From Apostichopus japonicus (lineage: Eukaryota > Echinodermata > Holothuroidea > Aspidochirotida > Stichopodidae): DNA of 64,000 nucleotides. The translations under genes were made by a program, and so were the position numbers. A model generated the notes under the pieces. It saw nothing but the letters and a program-made list of their open reading frames with translations. It made no database searches and was not told the origin of the DNA. This document shows positions 13,401-25,400 of the stretch, one piece after another. Within the stretch, counting starts at the first letter, position 1. Each line of letters opens with the position of its first letter. The DNA is taken from the NCBI RefSeq assembly GCF_037975245.1, contig NC_092564.1, positions 15,381,984 through 15,445,983 on the forward strand, given 5' to 3'.

Positions 13401-16400
13401 AAATACTAAGTCAGGGGAGGAAAGGGGTGGGAGAGGGGATGGGATGATCGAGGGGTGGGAGAGGGGAGGGGAATAACGAGCGGTGGGAGAGGGGAGGGGA
13501 ATATCGAGCGGTGGGAGAGGGGAGGGGATGATCGAATAGTGACGGAGGTGCAAACTACTATCCAAATTGACCCTACACAAGCCAGGAATATCTGTGGCAG
13601 TTTTCGTGTTCACATTTCAGCATGGTACAAAGGTCAACGGGGACAATTGTAATCCACAAAGTATCGTCTGGCAGCATTTAAAGATCATCAGTGAAACAGA
13701 TCTTTATATACAAGACATAATTACAAGTTCATTTGTGTCGACGACTATGTGTGCAACATTCAACTAAAGAAATGTATGTCCCATTAGGTCATGATCCTTA
13801 TGAGTGCACCAATTGAAAATAAAAAATTAAAAGTAACAAGGCCTTCAGACAGATATAAACATAAAAAGAGGGACAGACAACTAAACTGGAATAATGAAGA
13901 ATGAATAGAACAAGACAATAAGCATATTAAAAAACAAAGGAAGAAATTTTATATCAATTTTAATTTTCTTACTAGTTTAAAATTTGGAATGATACTATAT
14001 TAAAATAAAAATGTAAGTAAATTGCTTTTATAGTCTATTAAGACTTTTATTGGTGTATAATTTGTCAAGATATTTTGGCAAAATAACAAACAACTTACGC
14101 TGATGTATTGTGCAGCATGCACTTGATTGATACAAGCTACCTCACCTCAAAAATGAACTGCATGAGAACTGAAAAGACACTGTAACTTCATGGACAGCTT
14201 TCACAGTGGATTTGTGTGGGTTAGGCTTGCTATCCTATCAGTTATTAATCAAGCCTGTCTCATTAAAGTATTTGTTCTTCCTAAGTGTAAGAATGAACCA
14301 ATAACTACATGTGAAGGTCATTCAGGTCTTCTAACTAGAGATTTTTTTTTTAAGGAATGTTATAGTAGTATTCACTGAAAGCGTAATGTATGTGTTCAAG
14401 AAAATCAGGAATGTACATGGATATTAAAGCTCACTTCCTTTTACTCACCACTAATGTAAACAGCATGTGTTGTAAACAAGTATGACATCATACCCACAAG
14501 AGGATCTTTCCACCTTTCATATGACATGAAATATTAGAGTTCAGATGAGTGTGAACCAGAGAAACAGGAACAAAGTACAAGTAGCCCAAAGAACAAAACA
14601 AAACAAAAACAAGTATTTACCCACATCTGCGTGTAACTTTAGGCTCATCCCCCATGTTTTTACTACAAAGGTTTAAGTTTGAAATTTAGATTCCCTTGCC
14701 AATTCCCAATTTGACATGAGGTGGTATGTGACTGGGCTCCTTGCCATGCAGTTAGTATTCTGTGAGAGAAAACGTTATGATCGGCATGCTCCAAATGTGT
14801 TTATCTTATGGTGAAATGAATGTAGGGATTATCTACGTAGCAGGCCCTGTTAAAAAACTACCCTGGCTCTGAGCCATGTGTCTAACTTAAAGGAACAGTT
14901 TGATGTTATTAATAATAATACACATTTATCATATCGTGTCTGTCGTTCTTTTGAATTATACAGGTTCCAAAGTGGTAACCAAAAATGGTCTGCTCATAGA
15001 TTGGATGTTGAAAATGAACAGTTGTTTTGTTGGTAGCTGGTTTCATCATGAATTGCTTTTATATTAAAAGTAAATATATTTCTAAAGAAAAGAGAGAGAG
15101 AGAGAGATTTACAAAGTTAAATACAAGTTTTGTTACCCTGAGAATTGAACTCTCAAAAGTGCTATTCTTGCTATTTGAGTTTTCATGTGAAGAAATGTTT
15201 AGTGTATTTAAATCGAATGAGGTGATTTTCCTATATATTGTAACAGGTTCTTTAGAAAATTACTGCAAAACATGTACATTTGACCTATTAAGTACCTCTT
15301 AGAGTTGTCATAAAAGATTAACTTGTTTTGATTTGCCAGGGGGCCCTCTATGTTGGTTTACCCACTGCAGTCATCAAGGTGCCTGTACAGAGATGCGGGA
15401 GCTTTCCAACAGAAGTGTAAGTACTATTTGGGTGCTGTTTGCTTTGCATGACCTTCTTTCAGGGGCTTTTGTGATGAAGAAGGGGAAAGTTGAAGTAAGG
15501 TTTTGACAAAGATAATCTCTTAACCCTTGTTAGCTTCCATTATTTTCCTTTTTCAACTATCATAAATTGACTGGTAGCTCTCAGGTTGATAGACGGAAAG
15601 TTTAAATCCTACCAATTGAACGTAGGACATTGTTGCTTTGTAGCCAAACCCTGGAGGCTGGGTACCTAATTTGATCATTTATGGTGTGATTTTGGTTGGA
15701 TGAAAGAAACAAATTATAGTTTTTCAAGAACAAACATCTTTCCTCTGATGATAGAGTTATAATCCACCAGTCAAAAACAAACATGCCCCACTGGGCTCTC
15801 TTGTTTTGGTTTTTCCTTTTCCAGTTTTTTATCTTGTTTTGTCTTTTGTGTGTAAAATTCAATGTCAAGTACTACTGATAGTTTCATTTGGCATCAACAA
15901 AATATTGTTAATTAAAAAGATGAGAAATAATATTGCCATCATTTGAAGTGACATGTGGTGGACAAAACAGACAAATTCTGACTGAGTTAATAAACATTGT
16001 AACATTTTCTCAGACTCTCAGATGCAGTTGAAGCAAATATGAGAGGTCTCTTTCAATTCATCCATTTCTTCATGTTTTTCAGCCATTCAAACCTAAGAAA
16101 GCAAAGTAGTAGTTTTAATTCTAAGCATTGATATGACAGAATATGAGCTGCACTTCTGTGAGAAATGAGGATTCATTACTTTGGTTGGGCTGTTGGGACT
16201 ATGACAACCTAACTAGACCACCCCCTTCAGCCCTTCCCCACCCTCCACACCCACAGAATGGCTCCATTTATTTTTGTTCATCTGATCTTTCAGGGCCTGT
16301 ATTGAATCCAGAGATCCATATTGTGGCTGGAACGTCATCTTGGGTCAGTGCACTACCCGCCCAGAGAGGTAAGGCTGACCATCTTAATAGCATACATAGA

Positions 16401-19400
16401 TGTATTGTGTGTAAATCATTTCAGTAGTGGATGGGAGGGAAAGGATCAGATAAACCTTTTTTTGAGGAATTAAATATAAGTTTGAGGTTAAGGTGCATTT
16501 TCATAAAGTTTATGGCAAACCAGGTGTTGTTTTTTTTGTCATTGAGAAAACAAATGTTATGTGGTAGTTTGGAATTTACTTATTCGTGACAAAAGTTGGA
16601 AAGGAATATTAATTTAGTGTTTGGGGGCGGGGTCAGATCCGAGGGCCGTGGCAGTAGCACAGTCAAAGGAGACTGGAGGTGTCTGAGGATAAGGAAGGGA
16701 GTAACTTATTTAAATAACAATAACAGCACATTGCAGGATATTATTCACTGTAGTGATCCACTTATTGTCTATAAATTCAGGAACTATTTTGTTTGATATT
16801 TTCTTTCATTTTGTTGACAAAAGTCTGTTTTTTCTTCTTCAATGTCTGCAGCCAAGTGGAGTTAACCCGATGGTATCAAAACATCACATCATGTCCTACT
16901 GTCTCTAATAGAGGTATGCTCCTGACTTAAGTCCTTTCTTTGTTTCAAACTGCAATTTGCTCTCGTCCTATTTGACATGACCTCATGTCATTTTGGATAC
17001 TCCCTTTTAGCTCAGAATTTCCATCATTCATATGTTTATAGGTTTATATACTATTCAAGGTCACTGAAAAGCATCATGAGTACAAGTATAATAACATATC
17101 CCTTGGTATTTGTACGAATACAGAGGTCTAAGCATGAGTATATAATTTTGCACTATTTCCTATACTACTATCTAAAATGTCTCGGGTGTGAGTACAAATC
17201 CTTAAGAAGTGACTATAGTATGAGGTCAGGTGACAATGACAGAAACACAAATACAAGTGTAGAGTGGCTACAACTTTGCTATCAAGTATTAAAGAATTAG
17301 CTCATACCAACCAGTTGTTCTGCAAGTATCACACGGTACGCTCTTAGCTATGATGCCAAATGAAATATCATCGTAAGAGCAGTTCCTTTTTATGATCATT
17401 AACATTTAATGCAATGAATTCCAGATTACCTGACGCTTCAGGACAAATGGTTTTCCAGATGTGCTTAAATTGGATCTTGATAGTCAATTTTGAATGATCA
17501 TGCATCACGACGACGGTGCTTGAACAGCTTTGATTTTGTAAGCATAAACAGTCTGACAGCTTATTTGAAAACAAGTAGCGAAACAAGTCTTTTCTTGAGC
17601 GATGCCATCCGTACTGTAGGTCTTAGAGGAAGCAGCCATGGGGCATGGAATAAACATTTCAAAAAGAATGTAAGGATTATCAGTGACAAGGTGTCTTAAT
17701 CATGTTTGGATTAAAGTTTTTGTATGCCTGAGTCCCAATACGGAAACGATCAGGACTCCTGATAAATGTGTCTGGAAAATTAGGATTTAAAAAAAAAACT
17801 TTTTCTCCTTTTCACAGTGGATGGTGGCTTCAGCGATTGGTCTGAGTGGTTACCTTGCGACGACCCCTCCGGTGTTCTTTCGTCTTGCACGTGTAGGACA
17901 CGGGAATGCACCAATCCTGCACCCAAGTGTGGCGGAGACACATGCCAGGGGGAACGGGTACAAGTCAAGAATTGTTCGGGTCGAAGAGGTCAGACCAGCA
18001 ATGAAGTAGATGAGCAAGGTTTGCATCTTGTGCATGGCACACATATACATACTGGTGTTTTTACATCATTCATAATTATCATCACATCTCCATCTCATTT
18101 ACCAGGATTGCTTGAAGGGTAGAGAGGCAGACTACGAGTAGTTTAAATCAGAACATGGGAAAGAAATACCATATCGAAAATTTCTCTTACATGATTTCCA
18201 AGAAAACTTACAGAAAACTTCTTAACTTTCTCCATCATCTGCTGGTAAAGAGTTTTCTATGTGTTTTCTTTAAAATGGAGAGACAGAAGAATCTCTTTGT
18301 ACTTGATTACTGGAATTAAAAGTATCGACCCTTGTAAACGTTAAAAATAGTCAATCAATATTTATGGAGTATTGAAGTATTGGTTCCATGTTGAATAATC
18401 CTTAATCTTTTGCATCATACTTCAGTCCCTGGTATTGCCAGATGTTGGTACTACCTGCTGTATCCTCTAAAATCAGTGTAGAAAATGAGGGGCTAGTAGG
18501 ACACTTTGGACACTGTGGGTGAGGTTGGTTGGGTGGGGGACGGGGAAGGTGCTGTTGGAGGAAGAATAAGAGATTTCTGCTATATTAGGGAGAGAAAGCA
18601 TGTTCTTATGATTTTAATTGGTGGGTGTAATAAAATATTTGGCTGAGGTGCGAAGCGGGTTGGGAAGGGGGAAAAGGAGGACTAACTATTATATCTCAAG
18701 TCATAAAATAGTAAAGTTGGTATCATTGGTATACCCAGGAAGCTGTATGGGGGCTGAAGGGAGTATTAATGTTCTCCCTAGCAGGTGTGTGGTCTTCCAG
18801 TATCTTCATTTCATGAACCTTCTAAACACAATTTTCATTTCATTTCTAGCTGACACTTCATCATCAAAGCTTTAACCTAAAGCAAATACACTAATCTGGT
18901 CAGTTGCATGATAATATTACCCCTCCCCATGTAAATATGTATGATATGTTCATGAGCATGGCATGTAGCAAAAATATCATGGTGATGACACAATAAATTG
19001 AAAGACTGCCCTCCTCTCTGCAAAGACTTTGTGGAGAGATAGGGAATGATTTAGAAATTCATGCAGGGTTATTGATGTACAAACTTTGAAAGCCTGTTAG
19101 TGGACCCCTCAGAATTGATAAAATATACCTGATACTTGGCTCATTTCTTGGAATTGAAAATAATCCACTTCAAAAGTAATTTTACATGAAATACTCTGTC
19201 CATAAGTAGCAGTTTCAACCAATAAATTCAGATTAGTGACAATGAAACTATAAATATTAGAAGAAAAAAAATTATGCAGTAATGTCACATAGGTAGTGAA
19301 CAAACACTTCCTATTGGGGGGGGGGGGGCAGGAGTGGGTAGACAGTGCCCTAATTTGACCTCATTCTCTGTCCCATCTTGTTAGTTTACAGTGGTGGCAA

Positions 19401-22400
19401 TGTTCATATCTTGTTGACCCCTTCACAATCCCAGTTTTTTTTGTGCCCACAACATAATACCTTATTCACCATCAGTCATGACATTGCGATACCTACAGCA
19501 GTACCATGATTCTATCGATAGGACACATCGTCTTAGCCATGTATGAAGTACTTTCTACACAAGTTAAAGTATACTCACTCATTTTATCGATGAACACATT
19601 CATAAGTACTTCTTACACAAGTCAAAGTATACTCACTCATTCTATGGATAGAACACTGCATCCTCGTAGCTGTGTATGAAGTGCTTCCTACACAAGTTAA
19701 AGTATACTCATTCTATGGATAGAACACATCGTCGTAGCCATAGATCATCCTACTTTCTACACAAGTTAAAGTATACTCACTCATTATAACAATAGAACAC
19801 ATCGTCTTAGCCGTGTCTTAAGTACTTTCTACACAAGTTAAAGTATACTCACCCTCATTGTGATTTTATTGTGGACAAGTGTTAACGTTAAAATTTCAAG
19901 AGAACTTAAGTTATCGATCTATGCCATGGAAAATAGCCGGAATAATTTGCTTTGTAGAAGAAGTAGAATAGAGAAATTTACCATGGAGAGGGATTGGCTT
20001 CCCTGTTGAGTGTATTTACCTCTGTCAGTAGGTCTTTTATTGGAGTAGAAACTGGACGCTGTCATGTAAAACTAAAGCCACATAGGCAATGTGTACCATA
20101 TAAATCACACATTTTATGATTGGTTTTTGGCATGCTAACGTCCTTGGAATGGCATGGTATCGTTTAAGTCAGGAATTATGAGAACATCGGTATAGAAACC
20201 ATGATTATACAATGTGCATCATGTAGGTACGTTGGATGGGTGAAATTTTGAAATAAATATTTGTATCGCTTTGATGTCAGACGATGTAAGATTTTGTTGT
20301 TCGGTGGTAATTATTTCTATCAAGACAGTTGTGAGTTCAGGTTTCAGCTCAAGTTAGCCAGCTGTTAAGCTTGCGTGATGTGAACCAAAGAGCATCAGAA
20401 TATCAAAGATCTTATGAAATTATATATGATTTCAACTGTTATCCAATGAAATTACATCTTTTTGATCATGTGACATGTGCCAACCAGTGCCAATTTTCCA
20501 AATTTTAGATATGTGGTCTGAATGGACAGAGTGGTCATCTTGTACCCAAAAGTGCGGTGGCGGTGTCCAGTCTAGGGATCGGAGGTGCTTGGATGGAACC
20601 TCTTGTATAGGCAGCTCTCAAGAACTGAGAGTTTGTAACACCTTCAGATGTTCAGGTGAGACCTCAGCCATCAACACGCTTTCTTTTCTTAATATATCAA
20701 CACCTACACAAATTGGTCATTCCTGTGTTAGGTACTTTGTGGTATATAACCTTTTGAGCGATCATATTGGTTGTTTAACTGTCAAACCTTTGTAATATTA
20801 CCATATTTGACACTGTCATTAATTTCAGTGAAATTGAATAACGGAAATAAACATGATGAAATTAGTTAAATATACCAAAGAATTATAATGTTCTCTCATT
20901 GCCCATTTTCTGCATGTATGCTGTTGTACCAGCCACAGGTCTTACAGTTTCTACCTGGGCCGTGTACAGAATTTCATTGTGCTTCATAGTATTTGTTTGC
21001 ACTTATTACAAGTCCTCTATTTATCCCATTTTGGGAATGTTTTTCTCTAGATCGTCGTAAGGCGAGTGTCTGGACGCCCTGGCTGGTCCTCAACGTATCG
21101 GACGATGGCTTACTACAGCAGCGATTCCGATTCATCTGCAGAGCCCCAATCGAAGAGAGAAGTGAAATCTCTCTGAGCTCACCAAAGAACCAAGTCCGTC
21201 TTTGTCCGTACAATTCCCAGAAATGCATTGGGGACAAATATACAGGTATGGCTACATACATTCTGTGGAAACGTTGGGTGTTACTGGTCCTTTTTATTGC
21301 ACATCATTCATGATGCATAGCAGTGGTCACCATCTTCTGCTGCAGCATTAAATTATATTTATAATACTTAGAAGATCTTACTTATAATCGCTGATTCACC
21401 TTGCTAACTGTTTATTGTCATAAATGACGAATATTCATCTCATGATCTGGATCAGTGGGTTGTACCTCGTGAATATTCATTTATGCATATTTATTATTAG
21501 CTGATTATACAGTGTGCTAAATATACTGGTCCAAACATTTGATTTTGTTGTCACTTTACCAGTAGGTTTTGTTAACCAATCTTTATATGATGCCAAGTAT
21601 ATATATGCCAAGTATTACTTAATGCTTTGGGTGAACAGGTGGTAATCATGAATATTCATTGCTGCATGTGTATGAGAGTACAGCTGACAATGGTGCACAG
21701 GACATACTGCATAAATAGTATGTTATATATGTATGAGCTGAGAATGATGTCAGCTTCAGTTTGTTTATATATACCATGGGATGCCATTCTTTTATTAATG
21801 ATGTTGTTTCCATTGTAACCTTTCATTCATTTGGCCAAACCATATTTTCAACTTTTGCATTTGAATGGAGTTAATTTCAATCTATTTAAAATTTGAGATC
21901 CCTTGTGCTTCATCTTGAGAATGTAGTCAAGATTTTTAAAACATCCAAGTGAAATTACTCCTTAAAAATTTTTTGAAATTTCCGCAAGTTTATAGACATG
22001 AGTGTTATAAACTATTTTTTAGAGATGGTGAGTTTGTCACAAATCAAAGCAGAATAAAGGAAACTTAAAAATAATTCTATTGTAAGTGTGGAAAAAGTAA
22101 TACTTTGTTCAAAATGTTTCATCCACAAACACCCCAAATGTAAAACTTGTATTTCTGTTGTGTTGGTTCATGAATATCCTGGTAGTTCCCATATTTCTTT
22201 TTCTATTTTTAATGAACCACTCAATACTCGTTGTATCGTTTCTGAAGATTTCGTCCTTTGCTTGGAAGCTCTTTTCATTTTTTGCAAAACCTTGCTGCTA
22301 TATGGCTTTTATAAAATCATGGACGTGGAGGGATATATATGGGAATTCATTGGTTGAAGAACATTACTTCTGGTTGATATGACATTCTTTAATGCTTTCA

Positions 22401-25400
22401 ATGCAAATATGCTAATAGAAGCTTTTTTTTTCTTTTCGGTTTGCTCATTTTACTAACTGCATCAAATAACAATGGTCCTACCCTTAAACAGAGAATTTTG
22501 GAGGCTGGTCTCTTTGGTCGCCATGGTTACCATGCAGCGCCACCTGTGGTGAGGGCACCCAGGTGCGCCATCGTAGCTGCTTTCCGGGCAGCTCGCAATG
22601 TTTCGGTCATTACTATGAGCAGAGGAAATGTTCTGTAAAGTCGCGATGTCCAGGTTTGTTGTCTTACATCCGTGCAGTGGTCTAATTTTCTTCTTTCTAA
22701 AGAAAAAAAATATCCTCCTTTGTCTATTTCTCTCTCTCTGTTTCTTTGTAAATATTATCAGCTGCAAGGAACTAGTGTTTGTTACTCATAGTGGTTTAAA
22801 ACTATTCTCTTTTACAAAAATGTATATTTTTAGTTTGTCGTTTTCTTTCAATGTCCTGCAACTGCAAAATTATATTTAATTATTCTTGCCTGACAATGCG
22901 TGCACCTTGTCTAGTTGTCTTTAGTTGCAAATAATGGTTTGGTAGAGATTTCTCCCACAAATATTTCGCTGCAGACATAATTTTAGCTAGCTAAAAAATT
23001 GTTTCAAACAATGAAATAATAGCTCAGCCTCTACTTATTGCCACCTTAAAAAAAAACAATGTGCAAGAAAGCATGTAGCAAAGATGAATGGTAAACAAAT
23101 AATTGTTGTTTTGTTATAACTGTTGTTATGTTGCAAAGTGAAAGCATGTGCTACTCTGATGTTGTTGCTAGGTTATAAGATTATGATAGAAAAATGAAAT
23201 GTAGATTAAAGCAAAAATGAATTTTGTAGACAAAGAATCAGAATTTTGTAGATTTCCTAATAGCACATTTATCGCAAATGATGGTAGTCTGTATATTACT
23301 AAAGAAAGTTCATTTTACAAAATATTTCATAAATGATGTAAAGGGTCATGGTAGCCCATAGAACCAAGAATGGAGGAAAGGGGGAGGTGAGTGGGGTGGG
23401 GGAGGACAGACAGGATTTGGGAGAACGTAGCAGTCATTGTTCCTGTAATCAGTTGATTAATAACTATTGTAGTCTATTTGTTTTATTTATCTATTTCAAA
23501 GTCATAATCTTGTTATTTAATTGTCAAATTGTAAATGTCAATTTATACTTTCAGGAGACCTTGCTAATAACAAAATTACTGTTTGAAATGCTTAACTGGT
23601 GGGTGTCCCTGTTATGACATTGGAAAAGGGGTCATAAATTTTGTTAAATTCACATGGAAGTTCACATCTGGAAATGCAGATTAATGAGATACCCTTGTAT
23701 CACAAATGGAAAGAGTTTTGCCCCTAATTACTCCCTCTCTACCTCACCCCTCATTCCACTGCCTCACCCCACTGCCTCAGACTTATATTGGACATTAAAA
23801 TCCCAAGGGTAACATTAAGCAGAGTACCATAGTCCTGTAAGAATGTTCTTAAGTGCACGATGGGTACTGGTATTATAACCAGTGTTTGATTTTTCCTTTG
23901 TATTATCAGTGGACGGTCGATGGAGTTGTTGGTCAGATTGGTCTGAATGTTCCGTGACCTGCGGCATGGGGGTCAGAACACGAGAGAGGTTATGTAATAG
24001 CCCCATACCCCAGAATGGAGGTGCAGACTGCGATGGACCAACCATAGAGGAAGGACAATGTGATGCTGGGGAATGTGAAGAAGAACCAGTTCTCTCTTGT
24101 AAGTTCTGTAGGCTAACGTTGCTATTCTTGAAACAGCTAGACAGGCGCGTAGCCAAGGGGGGGCGAAGGGGGCAACCACGCCCCTTGATCATATTTTTTT
24201 TGTATGTTTTTATAATATCACTAGTAATTTCAAGCTTGGATGCAACTTACAAGGCCTGGAGAGTGCCATTTCCAGCAATCTGGGATGCATTTTCAGCCAA
24301 AATTTTCTTGATGGCGCTACGCTTAGTTTTCAATGCCGTAGCTACGGCTCTGATAGTTTGCCTACAGGTTCGCCCCTCCCTTGACAAATTCCTCGCTATG
24401 CGCCTGCAAGCTAGATGTGCAATGATATAATGACTCCTATTATCAGAGATGCAGGAGCATACCAATATATACTTTTAAAGAATGAACCTGAGGCATATTT
24501 AAATGTCATGGTCATAGTCTAACTGAATGGATTGGAGATATTATTACTCTTTATCTTTGTGGTTTTCCAAAGTATACAACCTTACAAGTCATTTCATGAT
24601 TATCTAAGCTCCTGCGTTTGTGAATGAGTACTCAAGATGCCATTTTGAGAGTAAATCTACTTGTGTATGGATGGCACTGTTCTACAATGACATTATACTA
24701 CAGTATTGGCCAAGAATGTAATGATAATGGTGCCTTAGTCCAGGATTATTCCTTAATGTAGTAATCTCTTGTTTAATAAGTTCTGTAGTTGTCAAGGTAG
24801 TGCAAAGAACTGTTCCTTGCTAGGTCTCTTTCCATTTTCCAGGATTGGATCAAGGTGGGTTGGTTTGAGTGATATATATCCCCCTTTCTCAACCAGACAC
24901 AAAACATTTAAAGTAGTTATTAATGCAACCTTGTCTCTATACCTAATTATAGACCTAATTTATAGTCTACATGAGCATCAGAATGCACCATTTCACAACA
25001 AAAATTGGAATTCTTTCTGGGGGAGAATCACCAACCCCCCCCCCCCCACAACATTGGAATCTGCTTTAACTACCTCATTGCCACATGCCCCACGCCTTTT
25101 ATAAATCCTGCATCCACCCAGTGGTCAGTTTACCTGTTTTGCATTCACAATATCAGGTTTCATCATGGTCAATAAAAGTCGCAATTTAAATTGAGCTTTT
25201 TTTAAAACAAGTGATTGTGTGGACTCACTTGAAGGAGCCTATTTAAAGCTGATAACCCTAATATATAGATTATTTTAATGATATAGTTGAATTATTTATC
25301 GTGACAACTGCATTCTGTTCCCAAACTTACAGCTATGAACTGGGGTATCGAAGTCAGAGCCGGCCCAAGAGGAGAGGACCTCAGCGTAGGAGATGGAGAG

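Noticed and set aside
17989-20508. Hidden TSP module 2 exon, e.g. in the frame at 18,618-18,875
   Set aside because: The frame has no WxxW, CSxTCG or RxRxC pattern and no matching splice sites.
24247-24465. Minus-strand coding frame
   Set aside because: It lies almost wholly within the MITE-like element and has no intact transposase signature.
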